NCBI GenBank assembly: GCA_028285105.1
Contig: JANQQE010000030.1
Span: 62,001-126,000 of the forward strand
DNA length: 64,000 nt
Source of the DNA: Alphaproteobacteria bacterium
GTDB taxonomy: Bacteria; Planctomycetota; Phycisphaerae; UBA1845
Direction: 5' to 3'
The notes below the pieces were generated by a model. It worked only from the letters and a program-made list of their open reading frames with translations. It did not search any database and was not told the DNA's origin. Of the stretch, positions 1 through 10,987 are shown piece after piece; the stretch's first letter is position 1, and every line of letters begins with the position of its first letter. A program made the position numbers and the translations under genes.

Positions 1-411
1 ACCGCCATCGTGCATGAGGCGTATCTGAAACTCGTCGACCAAAAGGATTCCGATTGGAAGAACCGTGCCCACTTTCGAGCCGTTGCGGCGCAGGCGATTC
101 GAAGAATTCTAATTGATCACTCGCGCAAACACCGTGCAGCGAAGCGCACCCCACCGACTTACATCAGCATCGATCTCTCGTCCGATCATCCGCAGGAAAC
201 GCAAGCCGACCTGGAACTGCTCGAAGTCGCGATGAAGAAACTTGGCCAACTCAACAAGCGCCAGGCCAAAGTCGTCGAGATGCGATTCTTTGCGGGAATG
301 ACCGTTGAGGAAACCGCCGTCGTACTCGGCGTGTCGCAAGGGACAATCAAGGGTGATTGGCGGATGGCCCGCGCATGGCTGCAACGCGAACTCGAATCGG
401 AAATCGAATAG
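1..411 (+). CDS. ECF-type RNA polymerase sigma factor, 5'-truncated by window edge
   Basis: The frame is open at the left edge, so only the last 136 residues are visible. The N-terminal part (VHEAYLKLVD, then a helix with the RRILIDHSRKH stretch) looks like sigma region 2, and the C-terminal part (QAKVVEMRFFAGMTVEETA, then GVSQGTIKGDW) is a region 4 helix-turn-helix for the -35 element. It resembles the planctomycete ECF subfamily that is normally encoded next to Ser/Thr kinases. The stop codon is immediately followed by the ATG of the kinase gene at 412, so the two are almost certainly one transcript, with the kinase as the likely upstream signal. No classical zinc anti-sigma gene is adjacent. 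The family call is confident; the target regulon is unknown. Confidence 0.9.
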   Translation, partial: TAIVHEAYLKLVDQKDSDWKNRAHFRAVAAQAIRRILIDHSRKHRAAKRTPPTYISIDLSSDHPQETQADLELLEVAMKKLGQLNKRQAKVVEMRFFAGMTVEETAVVLGVSQGTIKGDWRMARAWLQRELESEIE

Positions 412-3039
412 ATGGACTCCGCGCGATACAACCGCATATCCGAAATCTTCGCGCAAGCCATGGACATGCCAGCCGACCAGCGCACGCAATTTCTGAAATC
501 CGAATGCGGCAACGATCAGGCGCTATTGGATGAAGTCAACGACCTGCTCCACCGCGACGAAAAGCCAGCCGCCGTCGATACGCCCGTCATCGATCAAAAC
601 GTCACCCACAAACTGCTGACCGATTCATTTTCAGACGCCATCACCAAACCGAAGGAGATCGGACCGTACGAAATCATCGACGTGCTTGGCGTTGGCGGCA
701 TGGGCACTGTCTATCGCGCGAAGCAGCAATACCCCAGTAGAACGGTCGCCCTGAAGGTCGTTCAAACGCCGCTGTATTCGCGTTCGATGACGCGGCGCAT
801 TGAATACGAAGCGCAGGTACTCGCCCGGCTGCAGCACGTCGGTATCGCCCAAGTGTATGAAGCGGGAACGGCCAAGCTTAATGGGGTAACGGTTCCGTTC
901 TTTGCGATGGAGTTGGTCGAAGGGCGCACGCTGACCAGCCACGCGGAAACCTACAATCTCAACACGCGAGAGAAGTTGGAGGTGATCCGTCGCGTCTGTG
1001 CGGCTGTCCAACACGCACACCGGCAAGGCGTCATCCATCGCGATCTCAAGCCGGCCAATGTACTGATCACGAATGACGGACAGCCCAAGGTCCTCGACTT
1101 TGGTATTGCCCGCGTCACCGATTCAGACATTCAAACCACCACGCTTCACACCGATGTCGGGCAACTTGTGGGAACGGTCGCCTACATGAGTCCGGAGCAG
1201 GTGGCTGGCGATTCGTCGAACATCGATACCCGCAGCGACGTCTACGCGCTCGGGGTTCTTGCGTTCGAACTACTGACGGGGCAGCTACCGCACGCGGTTG
1301 GCGGAAAGACGATTGCAGAAGCCGCTCGCATCATTCAACACGAGAATCCACGAACGCTCCGCGGATTCAGCTCGGAGTTTCAGGGCGATTTGGAAACGGT
1401 AATTTTCAAGGCGTTGGAGAAGGATCGCGAGCGGCGATACGGGTCAGCCGCGGAATTCTCTGCCGACCTCAGGCGATACCTCGACAACGAGCCGGTCATC
1501 GCACGACCGGCTAGTCTGACATACCAGTTGAGCAAATTCGCCCAACGCAATCGCAGCCTGGTCGCCTCTATCGTCGCAGCATTTGTGCTGTTGATTGTTG
1601 CGGTCGCAGGAACCTCATATGGCTTGGTAAGATTGCAGAAATCCAACGATCTTCTCGCTAACGAATCACGAAAACTGGTAGAAGCGAACACATCGCTTCA
1701 AGAAGCAAAAGAAGCGGTTGAGGAAGAAACGAAGAAGATGACAGCCGTGAATACGTTTCTTGGTCGAATGCTGCGCGCGCCGGACCCGATGGGAGACGAA
1801 GGTGGACGGCGCAACATGACTGTCGTCGAAATGCTCGATCGCGAAGTTGGCAACATTGAAGAAGCGTTTAAGGATCAACCGGCTATCGAGTCGGCTGTTC
1901 GGACCACGATCGGTTCGACCTATGCGGGACTTGGACGATATCCCGAAGCCGAAGTTCAATTGAAGATTGCTCTTCAGAAGCACAAGCAATCGGGCGGACC
2001 GGAATCATATGATACGCAGCGGGCGAAACGCGATTTGGGCGGAGTGCTTGTAAAACTTGGTCGCGTGGATGAAGCCATTCCCCTGATGCGCGAATCGCTT
2101 GAAATCCAAGGCCAGAACGAAGCGGATGAGTGGTCAATCGAATACGCAGTGGCGGCCCTTCGCTTTGGTTGGGCGCTGGAAAAACAAGGCCAGTATGAAG
2201 AGGCTGAGCGATGGATTCGCCCAGCGATTCCTGTCGTTAATGCAGCGGGCGATTCGCATCGTTTTGTCCATGCGGCGGCTGTCAACAACCTTGCCAAAGT
2301 CATCGCCAAACTGGGAAGGCCTGTGGAAGCGGAGAAACTTTATACGCAAGCCCACAATACGTTTATTGAACTTCATGGCGAAAATCATTCGAGCGTTGGC
2401 GTCACCATGAACAACATCGCCCGCATGCGCCAGATGCAAGGCGACAAAGAAGGTGCTGCTGAGGGTCATCTCAAGGCTGTTGATATATTGCGCAAGTCTC
2501 TCGGTTCCGATCATCCTTCATTGGCGACTGTCGTTAACAACGTCGGATTACTCTATTTCGATATTGGCAGGATGGAGGATGCCGAAAAACACTTGCGCGA
2601 GGCGCTGCGCATTTATCGTACCGCGTATGGCGACGACCATCCGGAAACCATCGACGGTCACTATGCGCTTGCACTGGTCATCTACGAATTGGAGCGGTAC
2701 GAAGAAGCGGCTGACACTTACAAACTGGCGTTCGAACACAGGCGCGATTCGCTTGGTCCGGATGCCGACAAGACAATTCTTGCCGAAATGCACTGGGCGC
2801 GGTGTCTGGCAAAACTAGGCGATCCTGCGACCGCCGACCCAATCTTGCAGCGCGTGTTTGAACATTTCAGGGACAAATACCCTCTGGAGCATCGCCTCGC
2901 GCAGATCGGACTGAGGGCGTTGTTGGAATTTAAGATTGAGACGAAGCAGTTTGACGAAAGTCGCAAGCTTCGCGATATGCTGTCGCCGGAAGATGAACGA
3001 AGCGCAAAGATGCTTGAGGAAACGAAAGACCAATTCTAA
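412..3039 (+). CDS. Membrane Ser/Thr protein kinase with C-terminal TPR repeats
   Basis: This 875-residue protein has an N-terminal helical segment (about 1-80), then a Hanks-type kinase domain (about 85-360). The glycine loop GVGGMG is at 93-98, the ATP lysine in ALKVV near 115, the catalytic HRDLKPAN at 209-216 and DFG at 229-231, followed by GTVAYMSPEQ. All key catalytic residues are present, so it should be active. One transmembrane helix follows at about 383-405, then a coiled stretch and roughly eight TPR-like units to the end, probably on the other side of the membrane as a sensor or docking surface. It starts directly after the sigma-factor stop codon, so the pair is translationally coupled. 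Substrate is unknown; the adjacent sigma factor is an obvious candidate. Confidence 0.93.
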   Translation: MDSARYNRISEIFAQAMDMPADQRTQFLKSECGNDQALLDEVNDLLHRDEKPAAVDTPVIDQNVTHKLLTDSFSDAITKPKEIGPYEIIDVLGVGGMGTVYRAKQQYPSRTVALKVVQTPLYSRSMTRRIEYEAQVLARLQHVGIAQVYEAGTAKLNGVTVPFFAMELVEGRTLTSHAETYNLNTREKLEVIRRVCAAVQHAHRQGVIHRDLKPANVLITNDGQPKVLDFGIARVTDSDIQTTTLHTDVGQLVGTVAYMSPEQVAGDSSNIDTRSDVYALGVLAFELLTGQLPHAVGGKTIAEAARIIQHENPRTLRGFSSEFQGDLETVIFKALEKDRERRYGSAAEFSADLRRYLDNEPVIARPASLTYQLSKFAQRNRSLVASIVAAFVLLIVAVAGTSYGLVRLQKSNDLLANESRKLVEANTSLQEAKEAVEEETKKMTAVNTFLGRMLRAPDPMGDEGGRRNMTVVEMLDREVGNIEEAFKDQPAIESAVRTTIGSTYAGLGRYPEAEVQLKIALQKHKQSGGPESYDTQRAKRDLGGVLVKLGRVDEAIPLMRESLEIQGQNEADEWSIEYAVAALRFGWALEKQGQYEEAERWIRPAIPVVNAAGDSHRFVHAAAVNNLAKVIAKLGRPVEAEKLYTQAHNTFIELHGENHSSVGVTMNNIARMRQMQGDKEGAAEGHLKAVDILRKSLGSDHPSLATVVNNVGLLYFDIGRMEDAEKHLREALRIYRTAYGDDHPETIDGHYALALVIYELERYEEAADTYKLAFEHRRDSLGPDADKTILAEMHWARCLAKLGDPATADPILQRVFEHFRDKYPLEHRLAQIGLRALLEFKIETKQFDESRKLRDMLSPEDERSAKMLEETKDQF

Positions 3040-3049
3040 ACGATCGCAT

Positions 3050-3496
3050 TCAGCAAGCCGTCAGCTGATCCCCCACCTTGATCGTTCCACCTTCGACGAT
3101 TTCGCCATAGACCCCACCGCGACAATCCGGCACCAGCGCTTCGCGAAGTCCCATGTGGATTTTATCCATCAATCCGCATGGTCGGGTCTCGGCGTTGACC
3201 CTGATCTTCAATTCGCCGAGTTGGACCGTGCTACCGATCAGTCCCTCCAGCGAACCACCATTCAGGAGGATGTTTGCACGGCGGGTGTGCCAGGGAAGGT
3301 CAGCCCCCAATTCACCGGTCGTCTGCGACCACTGATCGGTCGATAACAACGTGATGCGACGATGGGACGGGGCTGGCAAGTCGCCTTCCAATCCGTCGTC
3401 GGGCGTGACGACGACGGTGTCGATTTCTTGCATGGGCCCATTCTTTTCGGTGCGAACGGCGATGGCGAGAATTCTGCGATCAGTTTCCAGCGACAT
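3050..3496 (-). CDS. MOSC domain protein
   Basis: The 148-residue product is a stand-alone MOSC domain, the fold found at the C-terminus of molybdenum cofactor sulfurases and in YiiM-like proteins. Visible family features are the RRANILL segment and the ETRPCGLMD segment carrying the conserved cysteine (CxxM) that handles sulfur or the pterin cofactor. The ATG at 3496 is preceded by GGAGG seven bases upstream. The gene is convergent with the kinase gene, with 10 bases between stops. No Moco biosynthesis gene lies nearby, so the substrate cannot be inferred from context. Confidence 0.85.
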   Translation of the reverse strand: MSLETDRRILAIAVRTEKNGPMQEIDTVVVTPDDGLEGDLPAPSHRRITLLSTDQWSQTTGELGADLPWHTRRANILLNGGSLEGLIGSTVQLGELKIRVNAETRPCGLMDKIHMGLREALVPDCRGGVYGEIVEGGTIKVGDQLTAC

Positions 3497-3676
3497 TCAG
3501 TTGCCTCCACGGTTGCTGCTGACCGATCGGATGGATATCAACAATTATCCGATTTTTGTCGGTCGCAATTGTAACACGGGCATTTCACTGACTTGGGCGC
3601 ATGTTGCCAATGAATCAGCCGTTGTATTATAAATCCAAAAGTGAACTTGGGCAGTCAATCCCGGAGAATCATAAAG

Positions 3677-5173
3677 ATGCGAAATTGCGCTCTTGTCATT
3701 TGTCTAACCGTTTCATTCGCCAGCTCGGTATTCGGTCAAGTCGACCCTATCAAACCGCCACCGCTGCCGGACTTCAAAACGCCCGTCGATTATACGGCAT
3801 GGTACTTCAACGAGTTCGCGAAAGAATCCGACAGCAGCGCACTTCCCTTGTATGAACCGATTCTTTTCGGTCCCAGCGCCCAGTCGCTCAAACTCGATGC
3901 CAAGGGCGACGCCTTGAAACAGATGATGGCCGTTCTGAGCAACCCACAGGAATGGCGGACTGCCGAAAACCCCGAACTTACCGCCTGGATCAATCGACTC
4001 GAAAGCAAATACAAGAACCCATTCATGGAAGCGGCGAGCAAGAAAGACATGCCTGTGCGCCGATTGAAAACGCTTAAGTTCCTATATGACCGGCCCATTT
4101 CACGGTTTGTCAACGGACGGGCGATCGGTCAGATGATGCTTGCACGCGGGTGGCGAATCGATGGGAACGTGATCAAGACCGAATACCTCATCGACGCAGC
4201 CCAATCGAACCTGGCATTCGCGGATCATCTCGGTCGCTTACCCAGCCTGGAGGAACAATTCTTCTCTGCTGGCCATCGCAATACTGTTTATACGCAGATT
4301 GCGACCGCCCTGAGAAGTTTCATGCATCGCATTCATGTGTGGGATGAAATCATGGCCGCTTTCGATCGGTTTGACAGCGTGCCGGTTACAGAATTGTTCG
4401 CCCGCTCGCTTTATTTTGCCGAGGCATCGGCGTTACAGCAGCTTCAACATTTTTGCATGACGAAACCGGTGACCGGTGACAACGCCAAACCGACGATCGA
4501 TCAGGACGTCGTCAATGAGTTCTACAGCGCCGCAAGTCGAAAACGAAAAAGAATGCCCCCCGGGTGCGAGAAACTCGCGTCGGCTGACCCTGTGATTCTG
4601 GCGAAGGCGATTCACGAATACTACGAGCAGATGCGCCAATTGCTTCGCAAACCGTTTGTCGCCAACCTCAAAGATGAGCTTGCCAGAATTGAAAAGAAAC
4701 ACTGGGAAGGCATCGATGGAATGAAGTGTTTGGTTCCGAGAATAGGATTTGCCGTCCAGACTTCGTTTCGCTCCGAGACGCTGCGGCGCGGTGTCCGACT
4801 TTATTTAGAGCGATCCATGCATTACAAGCGAACAGGCTTATGGCCGCGAACCCTCGACGAGATGACCCATCCTTCGATCAAACTTTGCCGCATCGATCCG
4901 TATACAGGTAAGGATTTCTTGATGCGGCATGGTGTCGATGGTGAAGTGGTGTATTCGGTTGGCATTAACGGTGTTGACGACAAATCGAATCAAAAGAAGG
5001 ACGTTGTCATCGCAGCGATGGTATACACCGAGAAACAAGGCGTCGTCGCCGACGACATCAAAGAAAACATCGCCAAAGCAAAAGAATCCCAAAAGAAGGA
5101 AGACGGCACCAACACCGATCCTGATGGTACAACCCCAAAGGAGCAGAAACCACCCCAGCCCAATTCACCGTAA
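3677..5173 (+). CDS. Secreted hypothetical protein
   Basis: I do not recognise a named family. The protein begins with a signal peptide (MRNCALVICLTVSFASSVFG) and continues for about 498 residues. The open frame extends to a GTG at 3641, but the ATG at 3677 has GGAG ten bases upstream and gives a normal signal peptide, so it is preferred. Near the C-terminus the segments RIDPYTGKDF and VVYSVGINGVDD resemble a motif often seen in planctomycete exported proteins ('DPFxGxP...YSxGxDGxDD'). The last 45 residues are a charged, Pro/Lys-rich low-complexity tail. Probably periplasmic or cell-surface; function unknown. Confidence 0.75.
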   Translation: MRNCALVICLTVSFASSVFGQVDPIKPPPLPDFKTPVDYTAWYFNEFAKESDSSALPLYEPILFGPSAQSLKLDAKGDALKQMMAVLSNPQEWRTAENPELTAWINRLESKYKNPFMEAASKKDMPVRRLKTLKFLYDRPISRFVNGRAIGQMMLARGWRIDGNVIKTEYLIDAAQSNLAFADHLGRLPSLEEQFFSAGHRNTVYTQIATALRSFMHRIHVWDEIMAAFDRFDSVPVTELFARSLYFAEASALQQLQHFCMTKPVTGDNAKPTIDQDVVNEFYSAASRKRKRMPPGCEKLASADPVILAKAIHEYYEQMRQLLRKPFVANLKDELARIEKKHWEGIDGMKCLVPRIGFAVQTSFRSETLRRGVRLYLERSMHYKRTGLWPRTLDEMTHPSIKLCRIDPYTGKDFLMRHGVDGEVVYSVGINGVDDKSNQKKDVVIAAMVYTEKQGVVADDIKENIAKAKESQKKEDGTNTDPDGTTPKEQKPPQPNSP

Positions 5174-5200
5174 TGGATCAGTGCCGAAAACGGATAAGCA

Positions 5201-6250
<1,050 letters not shown>

Positions 6251-6546
6251 GATGTTCGACTCCAATGTGTGGTGTTTGCGCCGTATTCAACTGGTCCGAT
6301 TAGAGGCTACCACATTTCTTGGCACTGGAAAACGGCTTTGGCCCGGTCGGAATCGCACGGGCATCGTTCGGGATTGCGAAGTCGATTTCCAACGGTAGTA
6401 TCGGCGGATTCCGTTCCCCCGGCGAATCGGGTTTGGGCGGTTGCTAGGGTGCGAACCGTGCGGTAGGCTACGCCGGTTTGTCTACGAGGCAGGGGAAAAA
6501 CGGCGATCGTGTACGTTTCCCGCGAATGACCAGAGGAGTGTCCACA
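6251..6546. other. Divergent intergenic region between aldolase and trigger factor genes
   Basis: About 296 bases separate the two start codons. Apart from the Shine-Dalgarno sequences (GGAG for the aldolase, AGAGGAG at 6532-6538 for tig) I see no RNA gene, terminator or clear sigma-70 promoter. It must carry promoters for both directions. Confidence 0.5.
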
Positions 6547-8106
6547 ATGAGTAAACCCCACACCGCCCCCGCCCCTGAGGAACAGGCGGCAGACGCAGGC
6601 ATCGATGAGCAGTCGCTCCAGGATAAGCTGAAAGATGTCATCGGCGTGAAGGTGGACGATATTGGCTCCCTGCGCAAGAAAGTCGTCATTTCGATTCCGC
6701 GGGCCAGCATCGCTGAGCAGTTGGACAGTCGTTACGACGAACTCCGCGACAAGGCTTCGGTCCCCGGTTTCCGCCCCGGTAAAGCCCCACAGAAGCTTCT
6801 TGAAAAGCGCTTCGGCAGCGAAGTCGGTCAAGAAGTGAATCACCAACTCGTCAGCAGCGCCTACCTTGCGGGTATCGAAAAGGAGTCGCTCGACGCCATC
6901 GGCGATCCGCTCGTTCGGGTGACTGTCGCCGAAGACCGCGCGGACGTCAAAGGCAACAATCAATCGGTCGATGTCGAGCAGTTGCTTCCGTTGTCAGAAG
7001 CCCTCGAACATTTGAAATGTCCTGCCGACGGCGATTGGGACATCGAGTGCGAAGTTGAAGTTCGCCCCGAATTCGAGTTGCCTGAACTCAAGGGCATCAA
7101 GGTTTCCAAGCCGGAACTCAAAGTTGCCAAGAAAGACGTGGATGAAGAAATCAAGCGCATGAACATGATGCGCGGTACTTACATGCCCGTCGAAGATGGC
7201 AAGTCGAAAGCTGACGATGTGATCGTTGGATCGCTAAAGCTCATATGTGACGGTAGCACGATCAAGACAGAAGACGACGCTGAACTCGCCGTTCGCGATC
7301 AGCGCTACGACGGTGTCTTGTATGAGGGATTCGGCAAGGCTGCGACCGGCAAGAAAATTGGCGACACGATCAAACTCAAAGTCACGCTGCCCGACGATTA
7401 CACCGACGTTGAACTTCGTGGCAAACCGGCAGAAGCCGAGTTGGATATCACACAGGTCAAACGACTGGAAGTGCCCGAACTTGACGACGAATATCTTGCG
7501 TCGATCGGGTTTGAAAAGCGAGCAGAGTTCGAGAAATACATCAAAGAGGGCATGCAGCAATCGCTCGATCAGCAAGTTCGCAAGGAGATGCGGCAGCAAG
7601 TCAAAGACCATCTTCTGGAACAAGCCGACTTCGACGTGCCCGAAGGCGTATCGCAGCGACACACCGAGCATCTGGTCGGTCAACAGATGATGAATCTGTA
7701 CCGTCAGGGTGTTCCGGACAGCGAAATCTCAAAGCACGCCGATGAGCTTCGCCTGGAAGCCTCCACCCGTGCCCGCAACGAATTGAAGCTCGTATTCGTG
7801 ATGGACAAAATCTCGGAAGAAAATGACGTCGAGATCACCGAGGAAGAAGTCAACAGCGCCATCGCCACAATCGCTGCCCGTCGCAACCGCCGGTTCGACC
7901 GCGTTCGCGACGAAATTATCAGCACCGGCCACCTGCGTACGCTTTATGTGCAGCTTCGTGACGAGAAGATCCTCGAAATGCTGCTGGGCGATGCCGAAGT
8001 GACGGAAGGGGCTGCCCCCAAGAAGAAAGCCGCGTCCGATAAGAAGACCACGAAGAAGAAGGCGACAACCAAGACCAAGAAGAAAAAAGCCGATGATAAG
8101 AAGTAA
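6547..8106 (+). CDS. tig: Trigger factor, ribosome-associated chaperone/PPIase
   Basis: A 519-residue trigger factor. The ribosome-docking domain covers about residues 40-160 and contains the signature PGFRPGKAP (73-81). A central region corresponds to the FKBP-type prolyl isomerase domain, and the C-terminal helical chaperone arms follow. The N-terminus carries about 35 extra acidic/Pro-rich residues, and the C-terminus ends in a long lysine-rich tail (alternating KK/T) unusual for the family, which could bind RNA or the ribosome. The ATG at 6547 has AGAGGAG eight bases upstream; the longer frame from 6478 lacks such a site. It lies immediately upstream of two clpP genes, the classical tig-clpP arrangement. 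Confidence 0.94.
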   Translation: MSKPHTAPAPEEQAADAGIDEQSLQDKLKDVIGVKVDDIGSLRKKVVISIPRASIAEQLDSRYDELRDKASVPGFRPGKAPQKLLEKRFGSEVGQEVNHQLVSSAYLAGIEKESLDAIGDPLVRVTVAEDRADVKGNNQSVDVEQLLPLSEALEHLKCPADGDWDIECEVEVRPEFELPELKGIKVSKPELKVAKKDVDEEIKRMNMMRGTYMPVEDGKSKADDVIVGSLKLICDGSTIKTEDDAELAVRDQRYDGVLYEGFGKAATGKKIGDTIKLKVTLPDDYTDVELRGKPAEAELDITQVKRLEVPELDDEYLASIGFEKRAEFEKYIKEGMQQSLDQQVRKEMRQQVKDHLLEQADFDVPEGVSQRHTEHLVGQQMMNLYRQGVPDSEISKHADELRLEASTRARNELKLVFVMDKISEENDVEITEEEVNSAIATIAARRNRRFDRVRDEIISTGHLRTLYVQLRDEKILEMLLGDAEVTEGAAPKKKAASDKKTTKKKATTKTKKKKADDKK

Positions 8107-8233
8107 TCGCGGCATATTTGCCGTTTGAGAGGTGACGCCTAAAGTCAACAGTCGCGCCGATTAAGATGCCCTCGTAACGCAGCCCCATGCGTCCGTTGGC
8201 TACAATGGATTGTCCCGAAAGAAGGAACGCACG

Positions 8234-8866
8234 ATGCACGAAATCGGTCACTTACCGCCCCCGACGACCAATCAGTTCCCGGCATATCAGCGCACGCGGG
8301 AGATGTCGATCGAGGATATGCTTCTCGAGAATCGGATCATTTTCCTCGCCGGTCCGATCACCGAACGCACTGCCAGCGCGACGATCATGCGGCTGCTTTA
8401 CCTGCAGTCGATCAAACGCGATCAGGACATCAACCTATACATCAACTCGCCGGGTGGTCTTGTCGATCAGACCCTCGCAATCTACGACACCATGCAGCTT
8501 GTCGGCTGCAAGATCGCGACCTACTGCATCGGTCAAGCGGCGAGCGGTGCGGCTGTCGTTTTGATGGCCGGCACCAAGGGCAAACGTTTCATCCTGCCCA
8601 ACGCCAAAATCATGCTCCATCAACCGTACGGTGGCATTACCGGTCAGGCTGAAGACATCCGCATCCAAGCCGAAGAAGTCCTCCGCGACAAGAAGCGTCT
8701 CAACGAAATCATCTCGGAGACGACCGGCAAGACCGTGCAGCAGGTCACCGAAGACACCGAACGCGACCGCTACCTCAACGCGAAGGAAGCACTGGAGTAC
8801 GGCGTTGTAGACGAGATCCTCGATCACGGACCGAACACCGATAAGGACAAGAAAAAGAAAAAATAG
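8234..8866 (+). CDS. clpP: ATP-dependent Clp protease proteolytic subunit (first copy)
   Basis: A 210-residue serine protease subunit of the Clp barrel. The catalytic triad is at Ser104, His129 and Asp178 by the spacing of the E. coli enzyme. The nucleophile lies in QAASGAAVV rather than the usual MAASMGA, so the residue after the serine is Gly, not Met. Hydrophobic AAA+ docking residues and the LYINSPGG strand are present, and the C-terminus is a short lysine-rich tail like that of the upstream trigger factor. The ATG at 8234 is preceded by AGAAGGA. It is followed after 93 bases by a second clpP, so a mixed ClpP1/ClpP2 tetradecamer is plausible. Confidence 0.93.
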   Translation: MHEIGHLPPPTTNQFPAYQRTREMSIEDMLLENRIIFLAGPITERTASATIMRLLYLQSIKRDQDINLYINSPGGLVDQTLAIYDTMQLVGCKIATYCIGQAASGAAVVLMAGTKGKRFILPNAKIMLHQPYGGITGQAEDIRIQAEEVLRDKKRLNEIISETTGKTVQQVTEDTERDRYLNAKEALEYGVVDEILDHGPNTDKDKKKKK

Positions 8867-8959
8867 TTGCAGCGAGAGTTGGTGCAGCAACGCTACTTCC
8901 GTGACCGTTTTCGAGTGAATAGAATAAATCACGCCTCAACATCGGCGAGGGAATACAAA

Positions 8960-9568
8960 ATGGCTTCCATGAATTACAACATCCCGTTTGTCATTGAGTC
9001 ATCCGGACGAGGCGAACGCGCTTATGACATCTTCTCGCGTTTGCTCAAGGACCGCATCGTGTTTCTCGCCGGCGGTGTCGACGACGACTCTGCCAACCTG
9101 ATTGTCGCCCAGATGCTGTTTCTGTCGAACGAAGACCCCAAAGCCGACATCCATTTCTACATCAACTCACCGGGTGGAAGCGTCTCTGCCGGATTGGCGA
9201 TTTACGACACGATGCAGTTCCTGCGCTGCTCGGTCGCGACCTACTGCGTCGGGATGGCCGCCAGCATGGGTGCTGTTCTGCTTTGCGGTGGCGAAAAGGG
9301 CAAACGCTTCGTCTTGCCGAATTCGCGCGTACTCTTGCACCAACCGCTCCTTGGTGGCGTCATGCAGGGAAGTGCGACGGACCTGGCGATCGAAGCCGAA
9401 GAAATTGTGCGACTCCGCAAGCGTCTCTACGAAATCATCTCATCCCGCAGCGGTAAGAAGATGGAGCAGGTCGAGAAAGACTGCGATCGCAACAAGTGGC
9501 TCGATTCCGGCGAAGCCCTCGATTATGGCCTCGTCGATGTCATGCTTGAGCGCATGCCGGAATCCTAA
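8960..9568 (+). CDS. clpP: ATP-dependent Clp protease proteolytic subunit (second copy)
   Basis: A 202-residue ClpP with the canonical nucleophile motif [11 protein letters not shown] (Ser102), His127 in LLHQP and Asp176. It is clearly diverged from the preceding paralogue, so the pair is not a recent duplication. The ATG at 8960 has GAGG/AGGGA upstream; an upstream in-frame TTG at 8867 directly abuts the previous stop codon but has no ribosome-binding site. Likely co-transcribed with tig and the first clpP. No clpX lies in the window after it; the next gene is a phosphatase. Confidence 0.94.
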   Translation: MASMNYNIPFVIESSGRGERAYDIFSRLLKDRIVFLAGGVDDDSANLIVAQMLFLSNEDPKADIHFYINSPGGSVSAGLAIYDTMQFLRCSVATYCVGMAASMGAVLLCGGEKGKRFVLPNSRVLLHQPLLGGVMQGSATDLAIEAEEIVRLRKRLYEIISSRSGKKMEQVEKDCDRNKWLDSGEALDYGLVDVMLERMPES

Positions 9569-9696
9569 ACGCTCCCATATGTAACATCGCAGCGTGTATC
9601 TGAGGGCATATTCGACCGCCCGGCGGTTGGTTGTGTGCATTGTTCGAGATTGCGTCATCACTTGCATTTGTCGAATGAAGCTGGGATTCTAGGCGC

Positions 9697-10959
9697 ATGT
9701 CCACCCCAGACGCCGATCGACAGATTGCCGACCTCACCACCCTTCTGGACATATCGCGCCGGCTTGGGGCGACGACGGAACTCGTTCCGCTGCTTGAACA
9801 AATCGCGGCTGCTTCCAATCAAATCCTCAATTGCGAGCGCACGACGGTCTTCTTGTACGACGCGAAAGCCCATGAGCTTTACAGCCAAGTCGCAACCGGA
9901 ACGAGCGAGATTCGTTTCAGCGCCGATCGGGGCATCGCCGGTGAAAGCATTCGAACGGGCGACGTCATCAACGTACCCGACGCTTATGCCGACGGGCGCT
10001 TCAACCAGGACATCGACCGCATCACCGGATTCAAGACACGCAATCTGTTGACGTTCCCCATGCGCGGACACGATCAGGCGCTGGTTGGCGTGCTGCAAGT
10101 GCTGAATCGAAAAGGCGGTCCGTTCGAAGAACGCGACGAGGACCTGGCCGACACGCTCAGCTCGCTGGCAGGTGTGGCGATTCAGCGACAGCGTTTGATC
10201 GACGAATACGCGGAAAAGCGCCGCATCGAGCGCGACCTTTCTCTGGCGCGCGACATTCAGCAATCGCTCCTACCGCAATGCGAACCGCAAGTTGACGGTT
10301 ACGAAATCGCAGGATTCAACGTCCCTGCCGACGAAACCGGGGGCGATTGCTACGACTTTCTCAATCTTGGAAATCACTTGACGGGATTGGTCATCGCCGA
10401 CGCAACCGGTCACGGCATTGGACCTGCCCTGTTGGTCTCGCAATTCTTAGCGATGGTACAGGCGCTGACCACGGCAGAGAACGATCCGCTCTCGATTCTA
10501 AGCAAGGTCAACGCCCTGCTCGGTGATGAAATTCCAAACAACATGTTCATCACTTCCTTCTTGGGAATTGTCGATAGCAATGCCCACACGATCAATTACC
10601 TCAGCGCCGGGCATGGGCCATTGATTCATTTTCAACGATCAGACGGCAGCGTTTCCGAACTGCAAGCCGACACCATTCCCTTGGGGATTATTGATCCGAT
10701 GGTTGTCGTTCCACCCCCGGCCATCAAGATGGAACCCGGCGATGTTTTCGTTTTGATCACCGACGGCATGTTTGAATGGATGAATGAATCGGGCGAGCAA
10801 TACGGTATTGAGCGTATTGTCGATACCTTGCGGGACTATCCAGAAGCATCTGCTGGCGAACTCATCAAACACATTCGGTCGCGTCTGCGCAAATTTGTAG
10901 GCAACACGCCGCAGCCCGATGACTTAACTGCGATCGTCGCCCGTCGGTTACCGCAATAG
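9697..10959 (+). CDS. GAF domain / SpoIIE-type PP2C phosphatase
   Basis: A 420-residue soluble RsbU-like regulator. Residues about 10-170 are a GAF sensor (FSADRGIAGESIRTGD and LTFPMRGHD segments). A short helical linker (RRIERDLSLARDIQQSLLP) leads to the SpoIIE/PP2C phosphatase at about 210-420. Metal-binding aspartates are visible in GGDCYDF, IADATGHGIG, ITDGMFEW and PDDLTAI. Such enzymes usually dephosphorylate an anti-sigma antagonist (STAS protein) in response to the ligand of the GAF domain. No STAS or RsbW-like gene is adjacent, so the partner is elsewhere. Start codon ATG at 9697. Confidence 0.9.
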   Translation: MSTPDADRQIADLTTLLDISRRLGATTELVPLLEQIAAASNQILNCERTTVFLYDAKAHELYSQVATGTSEIRFSADRGIAGESIRTGDVINVPDAYADGRFNQDIDRITGFKTRNLLTFPMRGHDQALVGVLQVLNRKGGPFEERDEDLADTLSSLAGVAIQRQRLIDEYAEKRRIERDLSLARDIQQSLLPQCEPQVDGYEIAGFNVPADETGGDCYDFLNLGNHLTGLVIADATGHGIGPALLVSQFLAMVQALTTAENDPLSILSKVNALLGDEIPNNMFITSFLGIVDSNAHTINYLSAGHGPLIHFQRSDGSVSELQADTIPLGIIDPMVVVPPPAIKMEPGDVFVLITDGMFEWMNESGEQYGIERIVDTLRDYPEASAGELIKHIRSRLRKFVGNTPQPDDLTAIVARRLPQ

Positions 10960-10987
10960 CCCAACCCGCCCTATCAATAATGTACAC

